From the NCBI GenBank assembly GCA_033980235.1, contig CM067065.1, positions 25,390,836 through 25,454,835 of the forward strand: a DNA stretch of 64,000 nt. The letters run 5' to 3'. Positions 43,509 through 55,455 of the stretch are shown piece after piece. Source of the stretch: Diadema setosum. Taxonomy: Eukaryota; Echinodermata; Echinoidea; Diadematoida; Diadematidae. The notes under the pieces are model-generated. The model worked only from the letters and a program-made list of their open reading frames with translations. It made no database searches and was not told the origin of the DNA. Position numbers and translations under genes: made by a program. How positions within the stretch are numbered: the first letter of the stretch is position 1; every line of letters starts with the position of its first letter.

Positions 43509-45131
43509 CACGAGACCGACACCCACGAGTCATACAGCCCACGAGTTATACAGCTCACAAGTCATACAGCCCACAAGTCATACTGCTCACAAGTCATACA
43601 GCCCACCAGTTATACAGCCCACGAGTTCGACATCAAGTAAAATAAGACCAGGAGTTATACGGCTCACGAGACCGACACTACGCACAAAAGGCTCATGAGA
43701 CCGACAGTAAGCAAACAAAGCCCACGAGACCGACACTACACTTCAAAGGTCCACGAGACCGACAGGATGAACAGCGCCACCTATAGACCAATAAATTGTA
43801 TAGGGTGTCCTGATAATAGCATACGAAGATATGAGACATGGAAAAGAAGAGTTGCCATCTCCTGTTACCCAATCAGTTGCCCCCCCCCCCCCCACCCCCA
43901 CCCACCCCCACCCCGAAATGATCAGGATCTTTAATTGTGTTTGCATGGGCGTTTGTTTGTGAAAAAAAAAATGAACAAAGTACAGTAAAAGTGTGTAACA
44001 GATCTTTCGACATAAACCTGCGAGGGTGTTGAACTAGTATTCATAAAAAAATAAAAAAAAAATAACGTAATCGTCTATTAAGGTAGCGTAAGGGATTCGG
44101 AAAAAAATTAGATGGATCCATGAAAACAGCTATTGTATTTCACGAAAAAAATGTACTGTTTGGAGGAGAATAACACAAGCCACGAATTGAGGTGAATCCG
44201 TGCGATATAAAACGTTTTAATCAGTAGCATTACATTATAGTTACAGAGAAAAATACAAATAGATCTTACTGCAAAACTTCCAAGCAGGAGGTTAGCATAT
44301 CTAAAATAGAATAAGTAACTAGTGAATCGGGAAAGAGAAGAGGTAAAAATTATATCCTGTCCATCTTCTAGCTAAAAACTGGGAAAGCCTATCAAAATAG
44401 CACGATGGCATTATCAAAGCTCTAAAATTAATCCATACATCGTTCTTGCCCTCTTTTTAATTCATTTGTGGGTTTTTTTTTTTGTCTCTTTTTTTTTTAG
44501 GAGGGGGGTGAAGAATACTAATTCTTCTATTTTTTTTTTTTTGGGGGGGGGCATGAAGAATACAATTCTATTTTTCTACTTGATAACAATGTCGCTCCCT
44601 GACACACTTGCCCCCACCCCCAAGTATGTAGAAATACATGTTTGATGTCGTTCATAATTATGTAGATGGTCACCATCTTTCAATTGATAGCGTGACGAAA
44701 TTACAACCGCCAGTATGTTATTTTTCCGTTCATGGAACACCCTGTACAGGTGATTGACATGTAGATGGCGCTGTTTATCCTGTCGGTCTCGTGGGCCTTC
44801 TTTGCCTACTGTCGGTCTCGTGGGCTTTCTTTGCTTAGTGTCGGTCTCGTGAGCCTTTATAACTTAGTGTCGGTCTCGTGGGTCTTTTTTGCGTACTGTC
44901 GGTCTCGTGGGCTTTCTTTGCTTAGTGTCGGTCTCATGAGCCTTTATTGCTTAGTGTCGGTCTCGTGGGCTATGTTTGCTTAGTGTTGGTCTCATGAGTC
45001 TTTTGTGCGTAGTGTCGAACTCATGGGCTGTATGACTCCTGAGCCGTATAACTCTTGGGCTGTATGACTCATGGACCTGTTATTGATGTCGGTCTCGTGG
45101 ACCGTATGACTCGTGGGTGTCGGTCTCGTGG
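43509..45131. mobile_element. Fold-back element with minisatellite arms
   Basis: The left arm (43,509-43,811) and right arm (44,736-45,131) are inverted. Both start CACGAGACCGACACCCACGAG at the outside, pass through 16-bp units (CATACAGCCCACGAGT type), then longer units built on GGTCTCGTGGGC/GCCCACGAGACC. They finish with GACAGGAT(G/A)AACAGCGCCA and a TA(T/C)AGGGTGT inner end. The central 0.9 kb is AT-rich and noncoding. Sea-urchin TU and fly FB elements have this architecture of inverted tandem repeats; the link is by structure only. Confidence 0.82.
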
Positions 45132-45132
45132 G

Positions 45133-45790
45133 ATGCCCCCGGGCTATTCTCCAATAGGGCAGCTACCACCCGGACAACTACCCTCCTAGGGCAATTACCC
45201 TCCAGGGCAATTACCCCCTATGGCAACTACCCCGGACAACTACCCTCTTAGGGCAATCACCCCCAAGGGCAATACCCCCTAGGACAACTACCTATCGGAT
45301 AACTACCCTACGGTTAAGTAACCCCCGGATAACTACCACCCGGATAACTACCACCCAGATAATTACCCCCCCCCCCGGAAAATTACCCCCTAGATAACTA
45401 CCCCCCCCCCCCCCCCCCCGGATAACTACCACCCAGATAACTACCTCCCGGAGAACTACCCCCTAGATAACTACCCCCCCCCCCCCCCACCACCACCCGA
45501 TAATTACCACCAAGATTACTACCACCCGGATAACTACCTCGCGGATAACTTCACCCGGAAAACTATACCACCCGGAAAACTACCCCCAGGATAACTACCC
45601 CCCGGATAACTACCACCCGGAAAACTACCACCCGGAAAACTACCAGCCGGAAAACTCCTCCCCCCCCCCCCCCCACACACACACACCTATCCTCAGTAAA
45701 CTACCATCCAGAAAACTCCCCCCCCCCCCCCCCGGAAAAAAAAAATCCCCTGGATAACTAGGGCCTACACCCCCTGGTTAAATACCTCTC
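45133..45790. repeat. C-rich GGATAACTACC minisatellite
   Basis: Short units of (C)nGGATAACTACC, with variants AGATAACTACC, GGAAAACTACC and GGGCAACTACC, repeated about forty times with C runs of 3-20. The array abuts the fold-back element. The complementary strand is G-rich and could form quadruplexes. Confidence 0.92.
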
Positions 45791-46314
45791 TCACCGTGAA
45801 AGACGTTAGCAGCTGTAGCCACGTTCTCCGACATTGTGTGTGCATTTCGTGCGATATAAGACATTCATATATTATTATCATTACTGTATACATCTGTAAT
45901 GTAGCCTACTTTCATGTAAGGCTACATCTACATTGTATAGGTCCTATACGTACGCAAACGTGTGTTTTACGCACTTAAAATAATGATTATTGAGTTGCTA
46001 CAACAGCAGCTGCAGAGAAGAATTATATCAGGATTGGTTATTGGTTATTGGTTATTTGTTATTGGTTACCCCAGGGTTCTGTTGGAGGCCTGTTTTTGTC
46101 TTTGTTTTCTGTCTGTTTATGTAAGTAATCTGTAAAGTATTGCGCAAACATTGTATTGGTTATTATTGTTATGCATAATAATGATACACAACTTCATTTT
46201 CTTTCAAACCTGCTGTGTCTTCACTGTCATCGGCCATTGCAACGACCTGAAGAATCTGGCTTACATCCAGTGGCCTTAAACTGAATGATGATAAATCTTG
46301 AGTTATAATATATA
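45791..46314. other. No recognisable gene
   Basis: AT-rich DNA with a short TTGGTTATTGGTTATT repeat at 46,032-46,066. Confidence 0.5.
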
Positions 46315-46574
46315 TGAAGGGTTTGTTTGAAAAAAAAAACAACAACAACAACCGTTAAGTCCATTTTTGAAGATTTTGAAGTACGATATATGTCATAAAG
46401 TACAAAATAATACCTTTTAAATGATATATTGGGCACTGCATACAAAGGTATATTTTTGAAGTTATGGTCAGAAGAAGCAAAAATTTCTTATGTTTCTTTT
46501 TATTTTTCATGACTTTTAATCGCAAATATCTCCATTTGGCAAATATGGACTTATCGGTTTTTGCAAACAAACTC

Positions 46575-46578
<4 letters not shown>
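46315..46578 (+). mobile_element. MITE, TGAAGAG family, copy 5
   Basis: TGAAGGGTTTGTTTG at the left, a local A/CAA expansion (46,330-46,350), then the standard interior and an intact right TIR. Followed by (TA)n at 46,579-46,613. Confidence 0.88.
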
Positions 46579-46615
<37 letters not shown>

Positions 46616-46619
46616 TCCT

Positions 46620-46945
46620 GGGTGAAACCTTAAGGAGACGTTCGTGACATACATACCTTACGGAGACAATATGGTAAACTGTGAAAAAAGTGATTTTGTC
46701 ATAGTTTCTATTTTTGAATTTTACGTTAAAACATTGAAAATGAAGATATCTTTTTAATCTGAAATAAAAATTGGAGCTTAGAAAATTCATTTCAGATATA
46801 TATTCTGTAAGTGATATTTTTGTCTCCTTTGGGTTTTCTAACCCATAAGTCCACCTTAGGGAGACACTATGAATAAAAAGTACCTTTGGGAGACGTGTCT
46901 CCTTAATGTGCCAATATCAAATTTCATGAATATGCATCGTACATT
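46620..46945. repeat. Dispersed TTAGGGAGAC / GTCTCCTTAAG motifs
   Basis: CTTAAGGAGACG, CCTTACGGAGACAATAT, CCTTAGGGAGACA, CTTTGGGAGACG, GTCTCCTTAA and ATTAGGGAGACA are spaced over 330 bases. The same words, on the other strand, are the conserved part of the satellite at 52.4-55.0 kb. Confidence 0.6.
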
Positions 46946-47936
46946 AGGGAGACAGAATAGAGTACACATGTATCCATATATTAACAGTAAAACATATATG
47001 CTTATTTTTCTTATTTTTCTTTCTTATTCCCGATCATTTCTGTTGCTATTGTTCAAGAGGAAATATTCAATTCTTATTTTTTTTTTATAATTAAGTACTC
47101 GTAACTTAAAGTTTCATACCCTTCCCATAAGCTACCTTTAAAGCTCATTGAGGGGAGGGGGCATTGTGCCCTCCCCAGATTTTCATTTGCCTTTCCTTTG
47201 CCCTCTATCCAATTCCAACACGATTTAGTGACTTATTCGAACATCTTATTGCAAACATTTTTATATATAATTTAATTATATATTTGATATTGCTGGTTGC
47301 ATGGCAATCATAAACTGATAACCATGTCAGTCAGATTCTTTTTCTTTTTTCTGTTCCACTTTCAATTAACAATATTACAACGTATGAAATGGGCGTTTCT
47401 GGGCTGAAATTTGCTGAAGAAGCAACATGTGAAGTAATTATGGTCCTAATTTTTTTTTTCTTATTATGTCCATTGTTTGTATGTGACAAAAGCCCTTCTA
47501 TTTTGGATCGTTTTGATTCCTTCACCCAAGTTATACCTGTAATATCATTACATAATCGTATAATCTATATATTTTCAGACTCGAAATTCCAATATTATAC
47601 AAATGTGAAATGTGATAACTATATATGTACGAACACCTATGCCAGGTCACAGGTCTCATAATGTATTTTTTATGTTGTTATAAATAGAGCCAAATATGGG
47701 TGATCTTAAGAGATTTCAACCATAGCAAATGATAAGATTCTTCTTATTCATTTGTGGCAAATACTTATGGAAAATGATTGCTCTATAATCAGACATACCT
47801 ACCGGGGATGAAAATATTTCACAGAAAAATCATGTTTTAAGCATAATAATATTATTTCTACATGTATGTATGTCTTTATTGTTTCTCGTAAATAGCGCCC
47901 TCCATGGGTGACCTTGAGAAATTTCACATGTAGGAT
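46946..47936. other. No recognisable gene
   Basis: AT-rich. The longest frame (47389-47661, 90 codons, plus) has one hydrophobic stretch but no splice or promoter context that I can support. Confidence 0.45.
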
Positions 47937-48760
47937 CAAGTTCAAGTTCAAAGTTCAAGTTCAAATTTATTTTCATATTTCCATTTTCTCAATGATGAGA
48001 TTACAAAATTATTGACAACAAAACAAGAATACAAAATATAAAAAAATCATGTCTTTTGATTGTAGAAGAAAAAGAAAAAAAATACATACTTGACACAAGT
48101 GTACATGGTCATATCGTGTGAAAATGTCACTTGTAAGAATGATGGGGCCTACATAAAAGCTTTAAAGCTTGTAAAACTGTAGGTTCCCGAGTTCATAGGC
48201 ATATAATTTTACACGGAGAACGGATATGTTTGTCTTGACCAACTAAAATTACACCAGTACAAAAAAAGAAAAAAAAATCGATAAGTAATAGACTACTGTA
48301 ATGAACCACATAGATATCGCACAAACCATACTGTATACAAATCTCGCAGTGTTTGAAAAACAAAAATGCTATGTTATTTAAAGATGAATCGGTACCATAA
48401 AATAACTTGAATAACTTGGTGCTGCGGACAAGGACAAAATACTGGGAGCATATGTGTATCCACTGAGTAATAACTGTTTTAATTTGCGTTTGAAGGTGAA
48501 TAAAGATAAGGAAGAAATGATATCTAGAGGGAGATTATTTCAATATCTGGGTCCAGTAAATATAATAATTGTTTTCTTTGCAAAAATAGTGCGAATACGG
48601 GCGTCACTCTGGCGAGTGGGATAACTGTGGATAGAGCGATTCCTTTTGAACATGTGGATAAAAACAGATGGTACTTCATTAGCTGTTAGTTTATACATGA
48701 AAATTCCGAGAAATGCTCTACCAATGCGCCAAATATGACAGTGATACATTAAATAATAAA
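47937..48760 (-). mobile_element. L2/CR1-like LINE copy 4, 3' end only (minus strand)
   Basis: On the minus strand the end of ORF2 is visible (FMYKLTANEVPSVF, RSIHSYPTRQS, FTGPRY at 48,700-48,540). A frameshifted KRKLK end and a 3' UTR with a hairpin (48,144-48,188) follow, then a tail of TTGAACTTGAAC repeats (47,975-47,938). 5' truncated. Confidence 0.85.
48144..48188 (-). other. LINE 3' UTR RNA hairpin, copy 4
   Basis: In the sense of the element, GGGAACCTACA (48188-48178) pairs with TGTAGGCCCC (48153-48144): six pairs, a small mismatch/bulge, then three G-C pairs. The loop again contains TACAAGC...GCTT. The stem sequence differs from copies 1 and 2. Confidence 0.75.
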
Positions 48761-48780
48761 AAAGTAAGGGGGCACAATGT

Positions 48781-49363
48781 GCCCCCCCCCCCCCCCCCCC
48801 CTCCTTGGACTGGGAAGGGTCAAAATAGCTTTGGGTTAATGGGGCTGAATCCTAACAAATCCTACAATCTGTCAGATCTTGCCGCAGACAATAGCGTGAT
48901 GGGTGTCAATCGGTAAAAAAAAAAAAAAACAACCAAACAAACGAAAAAAAAAAAACCCTCGGCATTTGTATTTATAGTATTTCTTTGCCTATTGTCAAAT
49001 ATTGCTGCTGAACATAGCTCCATTCTCCTTGACGGCATGTTCTTTTTTCCTTCATTCTTTCTCTCTCTCTCTCTCTATCTCTCTGTCAATTATGTTACTG
49101 ATTGTAACACATGTTAGCACCCTCCACGGGCCTTTATAATTATATTTATGCAAATATCACGCAATACCTTTGCTCTACATTTGGTGAGCGCGTTTTTTTT
49201 TTTAATCATGAAAACGAGGAATTAATGTTGAAAGTTATTATTTCAATCATTTCAAGAGGGAGTTAACATGCTCATGTATGACTGCACAGATGTCTCTCTC
49301 GTCGGTACATGGGTAACTTTTCACTAGTTTCACTGAAAGTGGTACACTCACACATTCTCATTA
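48781..49363. other. C tract and AT-rich spacer
   Basis: A run of about 20 C (48,781-48,800) and A-rich stretches (48,915-48,955), then a TC microsatellite near 49,058-49,085. No coding sequence recognised. Confidence 0.6.
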
Positions 49364-49707
49364 GGTAGGGATAGTAAAGTATCGGTTGAGATGAGGCGTC
49401 AGGTGTCCTACATTTGATGTATGATAATGAGAATTAAACCTCTTATGAAGTACTGCAGCGGATATGATTCCAAACGGAATTCAAAGTTTATTAATATGTT
49501 GATGAAAATAGTTTTTGAAATGGCTGAGATGTCCTAAAAACCGATCCTAATGATTGATGGGACCCATCTTTTATTAGGATCGCTTTGTTTTACTTTGTAT
49601 TCAGATATTTCAGAAATTTCAAAAATAATTTTCATCAAATAAATTTTGAATTGCTCTTAAAATTGTATACTCTTTCACATAATCACAAACTGCTTCCTAG
49701 GTATCTT
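49364..49707 (+). mobile_element. TTAA-type MITE, degraded, right end cut by a LINE fragment
   Basis: Matches the intact copy at 51,589-51,977 through TTTGATGAAAATAG, GGGACCCA, TTTATTAGGATCGCTTTG and CTTCCTAGGTATCT. The similarity stops where the LINE C-terminal sequence starts. Confidence 0.7.
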
Positions 49708-50013
49708 CTCAGCACGAACATTTGCTGTAGCGTCAGCAGAATTATGGAATAGTCTACCTGATAAAATCAAAGATGCTGAAACAATGATTCATTTAGAAGA
49801 ATGTTGAAAACATATTTATTTCTGCAATGATAAGGCTCATGGCCATCAGTGTTTCTCAGTGTCAGCTTAATCTTAATTTTCTATTGTTTACTTACCTGTC
49901 CCATTTTCACCTTACTTCCTTTACTTGTATTGTTTCATTCTTAAAGTGCATAGAGACTTCTCCCTGAATGTGATATGCGCTATACAAGCACAGTTTATTA
50001 TTATTATTATTAT
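49708..50013 (+). pseudogene. LINE ORF2 extreme C-terminus and 3' tail, different family
   Basis: ARTFAVASAELWNSLPDKIK and the following decayed KHIYF are the usual end of CR1/Rex-type ORF2 proteins. The 3' end reads GCGCTATACAAGCACAG followed by (TTA)n at 49,997-50,013. Both tail and protein differ from the other LINE copies here. Confidence 0.75.
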
Positions 50014-51588
50014 CCCTTCATGAACACACTGGACTCTTTGATGTTCTTCCACAGTAATGGATCCAGTAACTTGAAGTGGCGAAAGAGGCGACCGCACCCC
50101 TTTCCAGCCAATTTATTATCCATGCGGTGTGCCTGTTATCAAGCAAAGCCCATGACCACTCAGTTAGATCACTCCCTTTTTGAATATCCTGATTCTGCCA
50201 CTCATTCACAATTTCAGCAAAGAAAGTCAAAAACTCCACGAGCATCAAATCATGATACAATTGTACTCTGTCAATAATATACCACAGGAAAAAAAGAAGT
50301 AAGATAGAACAACCAACTGATTTAATGCCAAAAACACCATCTTCTTTGACTCTGCGCAGTGCAGTTACAATCAATTTGCACTTAGCAATAAATAAACTTT
50401 CAAGATAATCACGTGGGAACATAAGTAATAGGAAAAAAATGCCTCATCTATTTCATTCGTAAACGTACATAGTCCAAACTACACCATGAGATAAAGGATC
50501 AACCTTGTTTGTTTCTATGATTTACTAACGTGTTTGTTTGTTATTAATTGAAACATGAAAACTTTAAAGTTTATTAAAAGAAATTCACAATGGCTGCTGA
50601 CAAACCATTTTTCTGTAACAGATCCATTGCTTTTTGACATGTCAGACATATATCGCTATCAACTGTAAATAAACATTTGCAAAGTATTCATGACTGCAAC
50701 AAAGAACAGCACACGTGTTTCGTTTCCGTGATAACTGATATTATCACAATGTACACAATAACTTGTACTTGAATGTATTCCTGTCACAATGAAAGTACGG
50801 TTTCTGATTCGGATGGTACAAGACAAGAAACTACTAAAATACATACACTATTCAAAATGGTTGGCGCTTTGTAACTTTATTCCATTAATTAATAATATTT
50901 GTCATGCACTTTATTTGATAGTGACATACAGTCATAATATCTTTACATACGCAATTCAACACTAATTATTAACATCAGTTATATGATACATGCAAAGATA
51001 TTATATGTAAACTAATCAAAGTTGATGCAATTCAGTGGTGTTGAACTTAATAAATGCCCCATATATCGTACTCAATATTTATGATATTTTTCTCAACGTT
51101 GATTTCGTTTTGATTTCGTTTTGATTTCGTTTGTTTCGTAACAATTTCGTAACATTTCATACGTAGATCGGTGCTTTGTTATTGCCTTGGAGGCATCAAC
51201 TCTGAATAAACATGCTGGCCAACTATTTAAGTAACCTTTACAAAATATTCCAGATTGCCATAAAATTGATGAGATGATAACGTAACCGATACATTGTATT
51301 TGACATTTTCTTGTTATTATGGAAGTGTTGCTTCCTGTTTTGACGGTGCAAGACGTGTAACTACGTAAAATATGATACCACATTATTTGAAATAGCCGCC
51401 ACTATGCTACTATCACTATACGTATACATATATATACGTATACATTACTATCATTTTTGTCATACACGGTTACACTATATACGCTCACATGATCAGGATG
51501 ATTTTTTGATGGTATCCTGTCATAACAAGGGTGAAATTCAGCGAGTTTTTACATATTATATACACATGTATGAATAGCATCAATTACT
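50014..51588. other. No supported gene; 134-codon minus-strand frame
   Basis: The frame at 50018-50422 (minus) begins with a true ATG and contains a hydrophobic segment (CSILLLFFLWYII). I recognise no family, and an overlapping plus-strand frame of 100 codons makes chance equally likely. The rest is AT-rich. TTTGATTTCG is repeated at 51,100-51,130. Confidence 0.4.
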
Positions 51589-51977
51589 TTAAAGGGATCG
51601 TACAGTTTTGGTTGAGACCTAATTTTAGGTTTCTAACATTTTTTGATGAGATAATGAGAAACCTCTCATGAATTATGAAAGAGCATGTAATTCCATGAGG
51701 AATTCAACGTTTATTTGATGAAAATTGCTTTTGAAATGGCTGAGATATCCAAAACAGAGTGATTCTAATAACTGTGGGACCCACACTTTATTATGATTGC
51801 TTTGTTTTACTTTGTCTTTAGATGTTTCAGTCATGCCAAACCCGATTATCATCAAATAAGCTTTAAATTCCTCTTAAAAGGGTATGCTCTGAACTATTTC
51901 ATAAGTGTTTTCTTGGTATCTCGCAAAAAGTTAAAAGCCCAATTCTCATCTCCACCAATACTGTACTATCCCTTTAA
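51589..51977 (+). mobile_element. TTAA-flanked MITE, intact 389-bp copy
   Basis: TTAAAGGGATCGTACAG and the inverse of TTAAAGGGATAGTACAG form the ends, with TTAA at both edges. It serves here as the reference for the copies at 21.4, 49.4, 61.9 and 62.9 kb. No protein-coding potential. Confidence 0.88.
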
Positions 51978-52420
51978 TTATCACGACAGCACATATACAA
52001 GAAAATGCAAACTACTTATAGTCAAGGCAGTTTGGTATAACTGCATTAATTATGTCGTATATACTTTATATTTAGCGCATTGAAATTGCCCATGTCTTTT
52101 TTTCTTTCAAAAAAAATATTCCAAAACGTAGTTGGTCCAGGTCGCACCCACTGGCCGAGGGATCAACCCGCTTGTTGTTTTGATACATGCATTTTTATTG
52201 ATTTTCATTGATATGGATTACGTTGATAGTAAATCTGATGGGAACCAGAGACGAAATTTTCAAATAATTTCAAATACTCCAATTTATCAAAATAGCTGCC
52301 TTCAAACAATTTTCTCTAACAAATGTATTTCCGTTTATTAGTAGATGTTGCAGGAAATCCGTTTGTTTTATTATCGATATGGATGTCCAAACTCAGAACT
52401 GCTGTCGGGCGCGCGCGATA

Positions 52421-55005
52421 ACACTTCCAAAGTTACTTTGGTGTGATGTTTGCAAAATGTTTTCTTAAGAACAATCTACATGTCTCACACTGAGTATATT
52501 GTCTCCCTAAATACATATCTTTATATAGGAAACACTTCCAAACTTACTCTGGTGTCGTGCTTGCACACTCTCTCCTTAAGAACAAAATATATGTCTCAAA
52601 CACTGAAATTTTGTCTCCCTAAGGACTGTGTATTTTCTATATAGGAAACACCTCCAAAGTTACTTTCATGTGATGTTTTCATAATGTTTTCTCAAGAACA
52701 ATCTATATGTCTCACACTGAGTATATTGTCTCCTTAAAAACATTACATATTTCTATACAGGAAACACTTCCAAAGATACTTCGATGTCATGTTTGCACAC
52801 TGTCTCCTTATATAAGAACAAAATATATGTCTCAAACACTGAATATTTTGTCTTCTTAAAGACTCTGTGTATTTGTAGGGAACACTTCCAAAGTAACTTT
52901 GTTGTGATGTTTGTATGATGTTTTCTTGAGAACAATCTATATGTCTCACACTGAGTATATTGTCTCCCCGAATACACTTATATATCTCTATACAAGAAAC
53001 ACTTCCAAACTTACTCTGGTGTCATGTTGGCACGCTGTCTCCATAAGAACAAAATATATGTCTCAAATACAGAATATTAATTTTGTCTCCCTAAAGACTG
53101 TGTATTTGTTATGTAGGGAACACTTCCAAAGTTACTTTGATATAATGTTTTGATGTTTATATGCCCCACACTGAGTATATTGTCTCCCTAAATATCTCTA
53201 TACAGGAAACACTTCCAAACTTACTCTGGTGTCATGTTTGCACGCTGTCTCCTTAAGAACAAAATATATGTCTCTTCTTATATAGGGAACACTTCCAAAG
53301 TCACTTTGTTGTGATATTAGTATAATGTTTTCTTAAGAACAATTTATATATCCCACACTGAGTATATTGTCTCCCTAAATACACTTAGATATCTCTATAC
53401 AAGAAACACTTCCAAACTTACTCTGGTGTCATGTTGGCACGCTGTCTCCATAAGAACAAAATATATGTCTCAAATACAGAATATTAATTTTGTCTCCCTA
53501 AAGACTGTGTATTTGTTATGTAGGGAACACTTCCAAAGTTACTTTGATATAATGTTTTGATGTTTATATGCCCCACACTGAGTATATTGTCTCCCTAAAT
53601 ATCTCTATACAGGAAACACTTCCAAACTTACTCTGGTGTCATGTTTGCACGTTGTCTCCTTAAGAACAAAATATATGTCTCAAACACTGAAAATTTTGTC
53701 TCCCTAAAGACTGTGTATTTTCTATAATAGGAAACACTTCCAAAGTCACTTTGATGTGATGTTTGCATAATGTTTTCTCAAGAACAATCTATATGTCTCA
53801 CACTGAGTATATTGTCTCCTTAAAAACATTACATATTTCTATACAGGAAACACTTCCAAAGATACTTCGATATCATGTTTGCACACTGTCTCCTTAAGAA
53901 CAAAATATATGTCTCAAACACTGAATATTTTGTCTCCATAAAGACTCTGTGTATTTGTTATGTAGGGAACACTTCCAAAGTTACTTTGTTGTGATGTTTG
54001 TATGATGTTTTCTTGAGAACAATCTATATGTCTCACACTGAGTATATTGTCTCCCTGAATACACTTATATATCTCTATACAGGAAACACTTCCAAACTTA
54101 CTCTGGTGTCGCACGCTGTCTCCTTACAAACAAAATATATGTCTCAAATATTGATTATTTTGTCTCCCTAAAGACTCTGTGCATTTTCTTATATAGGGAA
54201 CACTTCGAGAAGTCACTTTGTTGTGATGTTGGCACGCTGTCTCCTTTAAGGACAAAATGCATGTCTCAACACTGAATATTTTGTCTCCCTAAAGACTCTG
54301 TGTATTTTTTTTTTTTTTTATATAGGGGAACACTTCCAAAGATACTTTGGTGGGATGTTTGCATAATATTTTTTCTTAAAAACAATCTATATGTCTTACA
54401 CAGAGTATATTGTCTCCCTAAATACACTTATATATCTCTAAACAGGAAACACTTCCAAACTTACTCTGGTCTTGCACGCTATCTCCTTACAAACAAAATA
54501 TATGTCTCAAGTACTGAATATTTTGACTCCCTAAAGACTGTGCATTTTCTTATATAGGGAACACTTCCAAAGTCACTTTGTTGTGATAATAGTATAATGT
54601 TTTCTTGAGAACAATTTATATATCCCACACTGAGTATATTGTCTCCCTAAATACATTTAGATATCTCTATACAAGAAACACTTCCAAACTTACTCTGGTG
54701 TCATGTTGGCACGCTGTCTCCATAAGAACAAAATATATGTCTCAAATACAGAATATTAATTTTGTCTCCCTAAAGACTGTGTATTTGTTATGTAGGGAAC
54801 ACTTCCAAAGTTACTTTGATATGATGTTTTGATGTTTATATGCCCCACACTGAGTATATTGTCTCCCTAAATATCTCTATACAGGAAACACTTCCAAACT
54901 TACTCTGGTGTCATGTTTGCACGCTGTCTCCTTAAGAACAAAATATATGTCTCAAATACTGAATAGTTTATCTCCCTATAAAGACTCTGCATATTTTCTC
55001 CACAC
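52421..55005. repeat. Satellite array, about 23 monomers of ~117 bp in two alternating types
   Basis: ACACTTCCAAA anchors recur at 52421, 52532, 52648, 52764, 52882, 52999, 53120, 53209, 53289, 53406, 53527, 53616, 53734, 53850, 53969, 54086, 54200, 54330, 54449, 54561, 54679, 54799 and 54889. Type A continues GTTACTTTG...TCACACTGAGTATATTG and type B continues CTTACTCTGG...AACAAAATATATGTCTC. Both end in TTGTCTCC(C/T)TAAA. A shortened ~89-bp type A follows type B at 53120, 53527 and 54799 with the same internal deletion. The 60-85 codon frames in it are not genes. Confidence 0.95.
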
Positions 55006-55455
55006 AAAACACGTCCTACATCAATATTGTGTTGCCTAAACCGTATCAATAATACTGATATGTTCAACACACTTAACTGCTCAATCAGCTCATTCAATAC
55101 TTTCTCTTTCACAAAGCACATCTTGGCGTGGTGAATTTTAACAGGATTGTAAATAGTGTGTTTAGAAAAAAATCACATGCACACAGAGTCTCTTATTTTA
55201 TTTTCCCCTCACCTTTCCTTGTTCCGTTCTTATTCGCTGTTCTTCTTCTTACCTCTTGGGCCTTTGTCTCTTCATTTGTTGATGCTGGCTCCAAGTTGTG
55301 TTTCCAGTTTTGTCCTGGCAACAGCTCATCTCCGTCAACATGTAGCACACTGTCCTCATCAACAACCTTTTCATTCTTCTATGTCAATACAATTTTAATA
55401 CATGCGCGATTTCAGCATATTCATAAGCTGATCTGTGACATACTAGTAAGTCAAA
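55006..55455. other. No supported gene
   Basis: A 125-codon plus-strand frame (55128-55505) has a hydrophobic N-terminal half and a Ser/Thr-rich part but no ATG context or domain that I can defend. Confidence 0.4.

Noticed and set aside
49975..50277. 100-codon plus-strand frame
   Set aside because: It starts in the (TTA)n tail of a LINE fragment and is overlapped by a longer minus-strand frame; no domain seen.
52421..55005. CRISPR-like array of regular repeats
   Set aside because: Monomers are adjacent without unique spacers, the unit is about 117 bp, and the context is eukaryotic. It is a satellite.
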